From the IMG/VR virus record IMGVR_UViG_3300033980_000572, positions 1-34,408 of that record: a DNA stretch of 34,408 bases. One strand, given 5' to 3'. This DNA comes from a virus. The position numbers and the translations under genes are program-made. The notes under the pieces are model-generated. The model saw only the letters and a list, made by a program, of their open reading frames with translations, had not been told where the DNA came from and did no database searches. How positions within the stretch are numbered: the first letter of the stretch is position 1; every line of letters starts with the position of its first letter. Shown here one piece after another: positions 16,404 through 25,070 of this stretch.

Positions 16404-16712
16404 ATGGATCCTAGCCTTATACCAAAACAGAAAAAGGAGGGTTTCAAGGGTCGCAGCCGCGGTGGCGGCAGCGACGGCGGCTTGGGCGCTTCTATGCTTG
16501 GAAATTCTGGTCTCATGGTACACGCTGGTGGAATTACCCAGTGCTCTTCCACAGACCAAACATGGTTCTGCTGGCTTTCTCGCCTAGTCAGCATGATCCA
16601 GTATGTGTTCTTTTTAATTGTTATTGTTTTTATGGTGTATTATTTCGTCTGGCCTATCATAGGAAAAAAATTAGGATTCTCCGGTTCACGCAGGGGTAAG
16701 AGGCGCGGTTAG
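16404..16712 (+). CDS. Single-pass membrane protein, probable virion component (102 aa)
   Basis: The N-terminal half is Gly/Ser/basic (KGRSRGGGSDGGLGASMLG). One strong membrane helix runs at about residues 65-88 (IQYVFFLIVIVFMVYYFVW), followed by a basic C-terminus (GSRRGKRRG). TAGA directly abuts the ATG (16400-16403), the late-type signal used by other structural-looking genes here. Ends 15 nt before the convergent RNR gene. No family was recognised. Confidence 0.68.
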   Translation: MDPSLIPKQKKEGFKGRSRGGGSDGGLGASMLGNSGLMVHAGGITQCSSTDQTWFCWLSRLVSMIQYVFFLIVIVFMVYYFVWPIIGKKLGFSGSRRGKRRG

Positions 16713-16727
16713 CGTAGCATCCTTCGG

Positions 16728-19283
16728 TTAGCTCCCACAAGAAGTACACACCTCCTCGTCCAGCACGTGCTCTTGCCCGCTCTCCTTCAACTTCTGGCGC
16801 GCCTCCGCCGCCGCCTTGGCCTTCGCCTCTAGTTCCGCCGCGCGCAAGGCCTTCTTGAGAGCCTCCACCGTCTTGGGCGACTGGCGCTCATCATCCGAGT
16901 CATCTGAGACATAATCATCCTCTTGGTCCTCCGCCTGCGCAGCGGCGGCAGAAGATCCAGGCTTGCCACCGCTCACCGCCGCCAGAAGACGAGGATCCAC
17001 TGTGAATTTCTGCGCCATCACCGGCGCCTTCGTCCGCAAATAGTAGCATCCAGTTTTGAGCCCGGACTTCCAGGCGTAAAAGTGCATGCTCGTCAGTTTC
17101 GCGTAATTCGGATCAGCCACGAACAAGTTCAAACTCTGCGACTGATCCACAAACGCCCCACGCCCTACCGCCATATCAATCAACACCTTTTGCTTCAGTT
17201 CATAGGTCGTCTTGTAGCGCGCCTGCATCTCCAGCGGAATCGCATCAATCCCCTGGACACTCCCATTCCGTGCGACAATCTCCTGCTTCATCGCATCCGA
17301 CCACAGCCCAGCCTCCATCAACTCGGTCAACAAATACTTGTTAATCACGATGAAATCGCCAGCCAGCGTACGCCGACTATACAGATTGCTCGTGAACGGC
17401 TCGAAGCACTCGTTATTCCCCAGAATCTGCGACGTGCTCGCGGTCGGCATCGGCGCCACCAGCAAGGAGTTGCGCATCCCCTGCGCAGCCTGCAGGCGAA
17501 GGCCGGCCCAGTCCAGGCTCCCATCAGCCTCCGTCAAGGGCACCACCTTCCACAAATCGGGCTGGAGAACTCCCCGGCTCGTGGGACTGCCCGCAAAGCT
17601 CGGATACGAGCCCTCGGCAGCAGCCAGGCGCGCAGATTCCCCCACCGCCGCAAAGTACATGTGCTCAAAGATGAGCTGATTCAACCGCGCAGCCTCCTCT
17701 GACTCCCAGCTCATCCGAAGCATGGCGAACACATCGGCCAGCCCCTGGATGCCGAGGCCAAGAGGGCGATGGCGCATATTACTGCGCTCCGTCTCGGCCG
17801 TCGGGTAGTAGTTGATATCAATCACGCGATTCAGGTTCTCCACCACAATCGCCACAACCCGCCGAAACTCCTCAAAGTCAAAGCTCTTCTTGCCATCGGC
17901 GCCCGCTACTACGAACGCCGGCAGTGACATGGACGCCAGATTGCACACGGCGGTCTCCTCCGGGCTAGAATACTCAATGATCTCCGAGCACAGATTGGAC
18001 GACTTGATGGTACCCAAGTTCTGCTGGTTACTCTTCCCATTCGCAGCATCCTTATAACACAGGTAAGGAGTCCCCGTCTCCATTTGCGTATCCAGAATCT
18101 GGAACCACAGCTTCTGGGCCGATACCTTCTTCTTGGCGCGCCCCTCGGCCACATACTTCGCATACAGCTTGCGGAAGTCATCGCCCCACACCTCCTGAAG
18201 CCCAGGAGCCTCATCAGGGCAGAACAAGCACCACTCGCCATCGGCCTCCACGCACTCCATAAACAAGTCAGGAATCCAGAGCGCGTAGAAGAGGTCGCGT
18301 GCCCGCTCCTCCTCAGCACCCGTATTGAGCTTCAGCTTCAGGAAATCCTCAATGTCGGCGTGCCACGGCTCCAGGTACACGGCGAAGCTCCCATTGCGTC
18401 GCCCGCCCTGGTTCACATAGCGCGCCGTGTTATTGAACACGCGAAGCATCGGCACAAGACCGTCGCTCGTGCCATTCGTGCCACGAATCCCCGAGCCACG
18501 CGCGCGAATATTGGAGCAGTGCAGGCCAATGCCACCCGCGTATTTGCTGATGTTCGCGCAATCATTCAGCGTCTTGAAGATGCCGGTGATACTGTCATTG
18601 TCCATGGCCACGAGGAAACAGGAGGAGCACTGTTGCCTGGGAGTGCCGGCACTGTAGAGAGTGGGCGTGGCGTGGGTGAACTTCTTGGTGCTGAGCAAGT
18701 CATAGGTACGGAAGGCCTTCGGCAAATCCGAGCCCCAGAGGGCGAGGGCCACGCGCATCCAGAGGTGCTGGGGGCGCTCGCGAATGACTAGACTCGTGTC
18801 CTTGAGGAGGTAGGAACGCTCCAGGGTCTTGAAGCCGAAATAGTCAAAGGCGTAATCCCGCTGGTAATCAATCGCCGACTCAATGGCCGCCGCGGCCACG
18901 GGGTCACGGCACATGGCCAGAATATCGTCGTGAATCGTACAAACCTTCTCGCCGGTCTTCGGGTTCTTCTGGTCCGAGAGGGAGATCATGACCTCGGCGA
19001 AGTTGCCGACGGTCTCCTTGTGATGATTGCTGATGGCGATCTGGGCGGCCAAGACACCCCAATCGGGGTGCGTCGTGGACAGACTCGCGGCGAGCTGGGC
19101 TGCGAGGTCATCAAGCTCTGACGTCTTCACGCCACTATAAATCTGGCTGAGTACCTGCTGGGCGAGGCCGTCAGGATTGATGCGCAGACCCTTGGCTGAC
19201 TTGCGAATACGCTGGAGAACCTTGTCGAAACTCACACTCTCCGCCTGGCCATTGCGCTTTAGAACTTGCATGCTAAAGGACAT
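16728..19283 (-). CDS. Ribonucleoside-diphosphate reductase, large subunit (class I, R1)
   Basis: 851 residues from ATG 19283 (MSFSMQVLKRNGQAESVSFD); the open frame goes to 19370 but the longer start would run into the HAD gene. The N-terminal ATP-cone is about residues 4-95. Substrate-site cysteine lies in PRQQCSSCFL near residue 220, NLCSEIIEYSSPEETAVCNLASMS near 430 carries the catalytic loop, MPTASTSQILGNNECFEPF lies near 605, and the C-terminal redox pair is CTSCGS. The sequence is of the eukaryotic R1 type. R1 reduces NDPs to dNDPs together with an R2 subunit, which is not in this window. A low-complexity acidic/Ala linker precedes the tail. No AAAATTGA element is visible. Confidence 0.96.
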   Translation of the reverse strand: MSFSMQVLKRNGQAESVSFDKVLQRIRKSAKGLRINPDGLAQQVLSQIYSGVKTSELDDLAAQLAASLSTTHPDWGVLAAQIAISNHHKETVGNFAEVMISLSDQKNPKTGEKVCTIHDDILAMCRDPVAAAAIESAIDYQRDYAFDYFGFKTLERSYLLKDTSLVIRERPQHLWMRVALALWGSDLPKAFRTYDLLSTKKFTHATPTLYSAGTPRQQCSSCFLVAMDNDSITGIFKTLNDCANISKYAGGIGLHCSNIRARGSGIRGTNGTSDGLVPMLRVFNNTARYVNQGGRRNGSFAVYLEPWHADIEDFLKLKLNTGAEEERARDLFYALWIPDLFMECVEADGEWCLFCPDEAPGLQEVWGDDFRKLYAKYVAEGRAKKKVSAQKLWFQILDTQMETGTPYLCYKDAANGKSNQQNLGTIKSSNLCSEIIEYSSPEETAVCNLASMSLPAFVVAGADGKKSFDFEEFRRVVAIVVENLNRVIDINYYPTAETERSNMRHRPLGLGIQGLADVFAMLRMSWESEEAARLNQLIFEHMYFAAVGESARLAAAEGSYPSFAGSPTSRGVLQPDLWKVVPLTEADGSLDWAGLRLQAAQGMRNSLLVAPMPTASTSQILGNNECFEPFTSNLYSRRTLAGDFIVINKYLLTELMEAGLWSDAMKQEIVARNGSVQGIDAIPLEMQARYKTTYELKQKVLIDMAVGRGAFVDQSQSLNLFVADPNYAKLTSMHFYAWKSGLKTGCYYLRTKAPVMAQKFTVDPRLLAAVSGGKPGSSAAAAQAEDQEDDYVSDDSDDERQSPKTVEALKKALRAAELEAKAKAAAEARQKLKESGQEHVLDEEVCTSCGS

Positions 19284-19326
19284 TGGGATAAACGGTTGGG
19301 ACCTCCTATCGCACCTGGCTGGCGGA

Positions 19327-19953
19327 TCACTTTTTACGTGTGACTCGTTTATTAGCTCTTTCCTTACCACGAATCTTCGCCAAAACCGAGAAATAACGCG
19401 TCTTGTCCTTGTAGCCCCGGGAACCTGTGTAAAAGGGGTTGATGTGGATGTACTGCGTATTATTGATTTCCCCTCGTATCACATGATCGTCCAAATCATC
19501 AAAAAAATACACGCGATTGGCGAGGTTGCGGAGGGAAATTTGCTTGCTTCGTGGCACTTTGCTTCTGAAGAAACCGGGGGGTGTATTGACACTTTCTATC
19601 ATTGACGCCACCTCGGCCAGGGACTTGCGCGGATTGTGTACGGGCAGACCGTCTTCTAGGTAGAAATCTTCATAGTGAATATCCCTGCGATAATCCCCGC
19701 GCGCCATGATGTCGTCGAAGATGGGCTCGCTGGAGCCAAGGAGTTCCTGGATCCTCGCCTCAAGGCGCGCCATATAGCCCGTGTCCGAGTTGTTGGATAA
19801 AATAAAAAGGGCGTCGACCGTATTTCCTCGGGCTGCCAAACCCTCCCGAATGATCTCCAGGATTTTTGGATTTATGGGAATAGGGGTTCGGTAAGGTTCA
19901 CCGTCCACGGGCCCAATAGTACCGTCCACGTCAAAAACGAGAATAAGTCCCAT
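19327..19953 (-). CDS. HAD-superfamily phosphatase-like protein
   Basis: 208 residues from ATG 19953. MGLILVFDVDGTIGPVDG gives HAD motif I (DxDGT, nucleophile D9), LFILSNNSD gives motif II and VYFFDDLDDH near residue 144 gives motif IV with its acidic pair. The C-terminus is basic. The theoretical open frame extends to 20181 but the extra part overlaps the next gene and has no HAD content. The substrate is not identifiable; Nucleocytoviricota HAD proteins include nucleotidases and polynucleotide 3'-phosphatases. GTGTAAAAGGG lies 9 nt before the ATG. Confidence 0.82.
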   Translation of the reverse strand: MGLILVFDVDGTIGPVDGEPYRTPIPINPKILEIIREGLAARGNTVDALFILSNNSDTGYMARLEARIQELLGSSEPIFDDIMARGDYRRDIHYEDFYLEDGLPVHNPRKSLAEVASMIESVNTPPGFFRSKVPRSKQISLRNLANRVYFFDDLDDHVIRGEINNTQYIHINPFYTGSRGYKDKTRYFSVLAKIRGKERANKRVTRKK

Positions 19954-19961
19954 CACAGACC

Positions 19962-19969
19962 CTTTTACA
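19962..19969 (-). promoter_or_regulatory. TGTAAAAG motif just upstream of the HAD gene
   Basis: The coding strand reads GTGTAAAAGGG, ending 7-9 nt before ATG 19953. One of 21 copies in the window. Confidence 0.4.
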
Positions 19970-19993
19970 CTAGATACAGGAATATTATTTGCT

Positions 19994-20533
19994 TTACGTG
20001 ATGACGAAAACCAGCTCGTGGAAGAGCTCGTTCTCAGGCAGAGCCTCTTTTCCCGGCAGAGCCTCTTCCACGGAAATAACATCTCGCGCCCACGAGCCCA
20101 CGAATGGAGGCGCGTCTTGCAAATCTCCGCCACCACGCCCATTGCCCTCCGCAGTGAGGAGAGGCAGTGGATGGATTTCATGTACCTTTGTCTTATCTAC
20201 GTATTGCTTCTTTGTGTGGTTCACAATATAGCGATATTTCGCGGCGCTCCTGGGTTCCGGGCGAATCAGCTTGCTCTCATCGTCGTTACATAGAGCATAC
20301 AAGTTCTTCTTATAATACCGTTGCTCGTCATCTGCGTAGTCCCCTGCCCACACCACCCGACTCTTGTGGTAGGCACCCTCCGGACTCAAGGAGAATTCCA
20401 CGGCATTCACGTATGCGCTGGTAAGGTACGAATGCTCCATCAACTTCACGCCCTCATTGTATCCGTATGCGTTCATCCACGCAATGATCTCCCCCTCGTC
20501 GTTCAGGATAACCGTGACATAGTACTGACCCAT
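19994..20533 (-). CDS. Conserved giant-virus protein of the MGQYY...WAGDYAD family
   Basis: 179 residues from ATG 20533 (MGQYYVTVILNDEGEII). The upstream ATG at 20569 would leave only 2 nt to the promoter element, whereas 20533 gives 38 nt. Family marks: the MGQYY start, GVKLMEHSYL near residue 27, VVWAGDYADDE near residue 60, and a C-terminal YRYIVNHTKKQYVD segment. Proteins of this layout are recurrent in giant viruses and some phages; no function is known to me. The final 60 residues are a Gly/Glu-rich low-complexity region, then a hydrophobic end (HELVFVIT). Confidence 0.8.
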   Translation of the reverse strand: MGQYYVTVILNDEGEIIAWMNAYGYNEGVKLMEHSYLTSAYVNAVEFSLSPEGAYHKSRVVWAGDYADDEQRYYKKNLYALCNDDESKLIRPEPRSAAKYRYIVNHTKKQYVDKTKVHEIHPLPLLTAEGNGRGGGDLQDAPPFVGSWARDVISVEEALPGKEALPENELFHELVFVIT

Positions 20534-20571
20534 TTTGGCTTGGACCTGCTTATGAAAAAGGTGGGCCAAAT

Positions 20572-20579
20572 CAATTTTT
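20572..20579 (-). promoter_or_regulatory. AAAATTGA early-type promoter that decides the start at 20533
   Basis: The plus strand reads TCAATTTT. It is 38 nt from ATG 20533 and directly adjacent to the alternative ATG 20569, which makes the latter unlikely. Confidence 0.78.
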
Positions 20580-20598
20580 ATGAGGCCAGGCGCGGCCC

Positions 20599-23500
20599 TT
20601 ACTTGCCCTTCTCCCCAGCAAGCATGTCCGTAATAATCCTGCTCTGCGTAATTACCCGAGAACTAATACACATACTCTCTAACTCCTGTAACAAGAGCTT
20701 GTACGCATACGGAATTTCAATATTGCTGAAGTTCGTCGTGTTCCCGCACCCACGGCACGCCCAGATTCCCTCCACGGGATTGGCGATGGCTATCCCACCG
20801 CAGTCCTTACAAGAATAACAGCGGAAGGCGTCCGAGCATTCCATGAGACGCTCCTTGGTGAACTCGGACATGCCGTGGGCTGCCACCGCATCTCGCTCCA
20901 TCTCGCCGAAACGAAGACCACCCTCCCTCGCGCGCCCCTCGGCCGGCTGGCGCGTCAGCATCACCAGCGGACCTGACGCACGGCTGTGCATCTTATCCGC
21001 CGAGCAGTGGCGGAGGCGCTGGTAGAACACCGGACCGACGAAGATATTCGTCTCCATCTGCCGGCCCGTGAAGCCGTTGTACAGAATCTCATTGCCATAC
21101 GGCTCCATGCCGAGACCGTCGCGCAGAAGCGAGGCGAGCCCATCCACCGTACACGCACCGAAAGGCGTGCCATCACCCAGAGCACCCACCTCGCACCCCA
21201 CCTTGCCGAGGAGAGTCTCCATCAGTTGCGCAATCGTCATACGGCTGGGAATACAGTGGGGATTAATGATAATATCCGGAATAATGCCCGAAGCCGTCTG
21301 GGGCATGTCCTCGGCATTCAGGATCATTCCGCACGTCCCCTTTTGCCCGTGGCGCGAGGAGAACTTGTCGCCAATCTCGGGAATCCTGTCCTGGCGCACG
21401 CGGACCTTGGCGAAACTGTAGCCCTCACCATTGCGATTGCGGAAGATGCGGTCCACCCAGCCAATCTCGTTGTTGCGCATCGTCCTGGAGACGTCGCGGA
21501 ACTTCTTCGCCCCGGCAGGAATCACCGTGCCCGTGGGTATCCTGAGAGGCACCACCTTGCCAATCAGAATGTCGTCATTGTCCACGTACTGGTTCTCCGG
21601 CACGAAGCCGTCCTCGGCCAGTTTCTCGTAATTGGCGTTCTTCATTTGGCGCGTCACTTGCGGATCCGGCTTGAAGAAGCGCTCCTCCTCGCCAGACGAC
21701 TGGTTCTTCTTCTCCTCGTCCTTGTACGTGCGGTAGAAGATACTGCGGAATCCGCCACGCTGGAGGAAGGCGCGATTGATCATGATGGAGTCCTCCTGGT
21801 TGTAGCCCGTATAGGTCATAATCGCCACCGTGATGTTCTGGCCACACGGCATCGTCTGCGAGCCGTAGAACTTGCTCATGAAGGGACTCACCAGCGGGAT
21901 TTGCGGGTAGCAGAGCATGTGCGAGAGGGCGTCAAAGCGCTCGCGGAAGTTGAGGGCGTACATGCCCATGGCCTGCTTTCCCATCGCGCACTGATAGGCA
22001 TTACGGGGCGACTGATTGTGGTCTGGGAAAGGAATGTTAGACGCCAGCGAGCCGAGGATACAGGACGGATGGATCTCCACATGCGTCTTCTGCGCATCCT
22101 CTAACACAGCCTTGTAGGTCATCGCGATAAAAGCGCCCTCCGTCTCACCCGGATCAATGTACTCCACGAGATGATGTCCACCAGGAGTCTTCCACAGAAG
22201 AAGCTCCTCCCACGTCTTCATCGCGTCAACGCGCTTGGCCAAAGCCGGGTCGCCAAGGACCTCGCGCATAGCGGGAGCATACAAGAGAGGGCGCAACATG
22301 CGCCCTGCCTCCGTGGTAATCCACAGCTCGCGCAAATTCATCTTCCAAATAATGCCGGTCTGCGGATGGAGCTGGCACTCGCGCTTGGCGGCCTTGAGCG
22401 ATTCAATGGTGCTACGTGTGGTGGTGGGCTCCAAGGTGCCGATCCACGCCCCGTTCAAGAAGATGCGCGTATCCGTGAACTTCTCGGTGATAGAGGAAGA
22501 GGTCAGGGGTTTGAGCACACTCAGGCTATCCAGATAGTCACTCACACACCGAGGATTGCTGAAGATACTCACAATCGCCGTGGTAGCCATGTTCTTCACC
22601 ACACCCACCGAGTGACCTTCCGGCGTCTCGGCAGGGCACACAAAGCCGAATTGCGTGTTGTGGAGCTTGCGGGGAGCAATGAGCTTGCCGGTCTTCTCAA
22701 TGGGCGTGCTGATACGGCGCAAGTGCGAGAGACCAGAGATATAGTTGAGGCGATTGAGTACCTGGCTCACACCGTTCTTGCTCGGCCCACCCGCCTTCGC
22801 CGAGCCGAAATTGCCCGTGGCGAGGCACGTCTTGAGGCCGACCTCCAGATTCGTGGACTTGATGACCTTGTGGATATTGCTGATGTTCAGAATCTCCTCA
22901 AAGTTGCCAGTGGCCTTCCAACTCCCGCCGTGGATCTCCTTGGCCAGATAGGACTTGATGTCCTTCACCATGATGGTGGAGAACTGGGTGCGAAAGAGAT
23001 TCGCGAGCAAGAACCCAGGCAAGTCCACGCGCTTATTGGGGTACGAGTCACGGTCGTCATTGGGGATGCGACCCGACGAGACCCACAGCACCTTGCGCGT
23101 CATGTGCGCCAGGAAACAGGCCTTCTCATAGGCCTTGTCCTCGGCCCCAATGTGCGGGAACAGCTCCTCGGCGAGGATGTCGCTGACGAGTACAGGAGGC
23201 CTGGTTCCACGAGGAGCCCAGATCTTGATGTAGGAGGCCATCGCCTCCAAGGCCTGCTCCTGGGTCTGGACCGACGAAGACTCAGCCATGGACTCGTTGA
23301 TGATTGTGTCAAAGGAGGTGTCTCGGTCTTGGCCTGGCCCGGAAGGTCCAAGGATCATGTCCACGATGTCCTTGTCGGCCACGACGCCGAGGGCGCGGAA
23401 GACGATGAAGAGGGGGATGGGCGCCTTCATGCGCGGCAGGGAGCAACGGAGGAGGATGATTTGGATGTTCTTGGGGTGGTACATCATCCGCACGGAGTTG

Positions 23501-24300
23501 GACTTGGGCACTTGGTCATTGTCCGGGCCGATGGACTTCACCTCCACCACCTCTAACTCCTTCGCGGTGTTCCGGTTATTGCGGAACACGAACGGGCGGT
23601 TTTCGGACATGCGCTCCTGGCTAATGCAGACGCGCTCACCGCCCTGGACAATGAAGTAGCCACCCATGTCCTCGGCGCACTCTCCGACACGGGCTGGGTT
23701 CACGTGGTGCTGGTCATTGAGGAGACAGTACTCACTGCCGACCATCACGGGGATCTTGCCCATGTGGACATTGGGGAAGAGGCGCTTGCGCACGGACTTC
23801 TTGCCACCGTGGGCGTTGTCCGTCTCGATGTAGGTCACGTTGATGTCGACGAAGAGGGGCGCGGCGTAGGTGAGGTTACGCAGCCTCGCGTCATTGGGCA
23901 TCATGGGGAGGACGGCGCCGTTGTTCTCGAAGATGGTTGGCTTCTTGAATTGGATATTGCCGAACTCCAGGTGAACCTCGTATTCACGGCTGACGGGGCC
24001 GAGGCTGGCTACGGCGGCCACTTCCTGGTTGCCCATGAGCGCATTGGCTGCGGAAGTGCTGAGGCCGGTGGCGGATGCGAGGGCCGACCTGGGTCCACTG
24101 AGGGGAATCTCTGGACTACCCCGGACAATCACGGGGTTCACCATCGTAATAATTTCATGGATGTCGTGCTTCATGAAATGATTAAAACTCTCTAGCTGGT
24201 GGGTCACAATTTGCTTGCCGTCTGCCTGACCAAAGTAGAGTTCGAGGAATTTGTGCCAGAGGTTGGGGTCTTGGACTGCTGCAGCAGCAGAAGCAGACAT
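20599..24300 (-). CDS. RPB2: DNA-directed RNA polymerase subunit 2 (Rpb2), full length
   Basis: 1233 residues from ATG 24300. The open frame reaches 24375, but an AAAATTGA element at 24338-24345 lies inside that extension, 37 nt before ATG 24300, and decides the start. Landmarks: N-terminal protrusion and lobe (GGYFIVQGGERVCISQERM near 230), fork region FVCPAETPEGHSVGVVKNMA near 575, hybrid-binding domain GYNQEDSIMINRAF near 835, GDKFSSRHGQKGTCGM near 985, and a C-terminal zinc site CYSCKDCGG...CRGCG near 1160-1195. All catalytic-core motifs look intact. It is the second-largest subunit of the virus-encoded polymerase that transcribes in the cytoplasm or virion. It contains no copy of the CTTTTACA motif. 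Confidence 0.97.
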   Translation of the reverse strand: MSASAAAAVQDPNLWHKFLELYFGQADGKQIVTHQLESFNHFMKHDIHEIITMVNPVIVRGSPEIPLSGPRSALASATGLSTSAANALMGNQEVAAVASLGPVSREYEVHLEFGNIQFKKPTIFENNGAVLPMMPNDARLRNLTYAAPLFVDINVTYIETDNAHGGKKSVRKRLFPNVHMGKIPVMVGSEYCLLNDQHHVNPARVGECAEDMGGYFIVQGGERVCISQERMSENRPFVFRNNRNTAKELEVVEVKSIGPDNDQVPKSNSVRMMYHPKNIQIILLRCSLPRMKAPIPLFIVFRALGVVADKDIVDMILGPSGPGQDRDTSFDTIINESMAESSSVQTQEQALEAMASYIKIWAPRGTRPPVLVSDILAEELFPHIGAEDKAYEKACFLAHMTRKVLWVSSGRIPNDDRDSYPNKRVDLPGFLLANLFRTQFSTIMVKDIKSYLAKEIHGGSWKATGNFEEILNISNIHKVIKSTNLEVGLKTCLATGNFGSAKAGGPSKNGVSQVLNRLNYISGLSHLRRISTPIEKTGKLIAPRKLHNTQFGFVCPAETPEGHSVGVVKNMATTAIVSIFSNPRCVSDYLDSLSVLKPLTSSSITEKFTDTRIFLNGAWIGTLEPTTTRSTIESLKAAKRECQLHPQTGIIWKMNLRELWITTEAGRMLRPLLYAPAMREVLGDPALAKRVDAMKTWEELLLWKTPGGHHLVEYIDPGETEGAFIAMTYKAVLEDAQKTHVEIHPSCILGSLASNIPFPDHNQSPRNAYQCAMGKQAMGMYALNFRERFDALSHMLCYPQIPLVSPFMSKFYGSQTMPCGQNITVAIMTYTGYNQEDSIMINRAFLQRGGFRSIFYRTYKDEEKKNQSSGEEERFFKPDPQVTRQMKNANYEKLAEDGFVPENQYVDNDDILIGKVVPLRIPTGTVIPAGAKKFRDVSRTMRNNEIGWVDRIFRNRNGEGYSFAKVRVRQDRIPEIGDKFSSRHGQKGTCGMILNAEDMPQTASGIIPDIIINPHCIPSRMTIAQLMETLLGKVGCEVGALGDGTPFGACTVDGLASLLRDGLGMEPYGNEILYNGFTGRQMETNIFVGPVFYQRLRHCSADKMHSRASGPLVMLTRQPAEGRAREGGLRFGEMERDAVAAHGMSEFTKERLMECSDAFRCYSCKDCGGIAIANPVEGIWACRGCGNTTNFSNIEIPYAYKLLLQELESMCISSRVITQSRIITDMLAGEKGK

Positions 24301-24337
24301 TGTTGGTAGGGACTTGGTTTTGGCAGGGATGGAAGTG

Positions 24338-24345
24338 TCAATTTT
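24338..24345 (-). promoter_or_regulatory. AAAATTGA early-type promoter of Rpb2
   Basis: The plus strand reads TCAATTTT. It is 37 nt from ATG 24300 and within the longer theoretical frame. Confidence 0.75.
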
Positions 24346-24396
24346 TACTTTCATACCTAAGTTACTTCTTGCCATTTATTTAGATAGGCGCGCAGA

Positions 24397-25068
24397 ATGT
24401 CAGAAGTGAGGAATGTACAAATAACGGGTGGGGCGGTGGATCATTACCGCAAGGAGCGCGCAGGCGGTTCAACGCGCAGGAAGCGCAAGGAATATCAGGA
24501 CGGTGGCGATGTTCCTCCTGGAGGATCCATTACAGGCGCTGCGAATATTAGTGCGGCGAGGGCTATTCAGAATTCTCTTGCGAGAGGCGGGGCTGCTGCG
24601 GTGGTAAAGGACGAGTCGGTCGTAATTCGCAAGACACATGTGCCTTCACCTTCGGTTTCTCCGACTCCTTCTGCTAAGGCCGAGCCTAAGCCAGAGCCTA
24701 AGCCCGAGCCCAAGGCAGAGCCCAAGGCCGAAGAGGCCAAGCCCAAACTCCTTTTACACCCTCCCAAGAAAACCCCGAAGAAGATTGTCCTCGCCCCCCC
24801 GGCCACACTAAAGCCCAAGAAGCGCTCCACAAATCCGAGAGACACTCACAAAGTCAAAGTACAGCTCAGCGGATTCAAGAAGCGTGTTACACGTGCCAAG
24901 GCGATTTCCAAAGAAAGTTCCCAGAAACCCCTCGCCGATATTCGCAAGGATCTAGAGGAGGCGAAGCTCATCAAACCCCTCCCCAAGGAGACCAAAGAGA
25001 GAGTGCCCGAAGCCGTGCTCCGTAGCATGCACAGGGACTATTTGTTGTTGAGGAATAGAGCACTCTAG
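24397..25068 (+). CDS. Basic Lys/Pro-rich protein, probable virion/core component (223 aa)
   Basis: The N-terminus is Gly/Arg-rich with RKRKEYQDGG. Residues 90-125 are a Pro-Glu-Pro-Lys repeat (KPEPKPEPKAEPKAEEAKPK). The C-terminal 90 residues form a basic helical domain (VKVQLSGFKKRVTRAKAISK; ending RSMHRDYLLLRNRAL). Proteins with this tail recur next to polymerase genes in alga-infecting giant viruses as far as I recall; the role is not defined, and DNA packaging or a core structure is an inference from charge. TTTAGATA lies about 10 nt before the ATG. The stop is 2 nt from the start of the NHL gene, so the two may be co-transcribed. Confidence 0.72.
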   Translation: MSEVRNVQITGGAVDHYRKERAGGSTRRKRKEYQDGGDVPPGGSITGAANISAARAIQNSLARGGAAAVVKDESVVIRKTHVPSPSVSPTPSAKAEPKPEPKPEPKAEPKAEEAKPKLLLHPPKKTPKKIVLAPPATLKPKKRSTNPRDTHKVKVQLSGFKKRVTRAKAISKESSQKPLADIRKDLEEAKLIKPLPKETKERVPEAVLRSMHRDYLLLRNRAL

Positions 25069-25070
25069 AA

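Noticed and set aside
19954-20181. N-terminal extension of the HAD frame
   Set aside because: Overlaps the MGQYY-family gene, has no HAD content, and the HAD nucleophile motif begins right after ATG 19953.
20986-22104. 372-codon plus-strand frame opposite Rpb2, and similar long frames opposite RNR and Rpb2
   Set aside because: GC-rich antisense shadows rich in His, Arg and Leu; the minus strand encodes highly conserved polymerase and reductase motifs.
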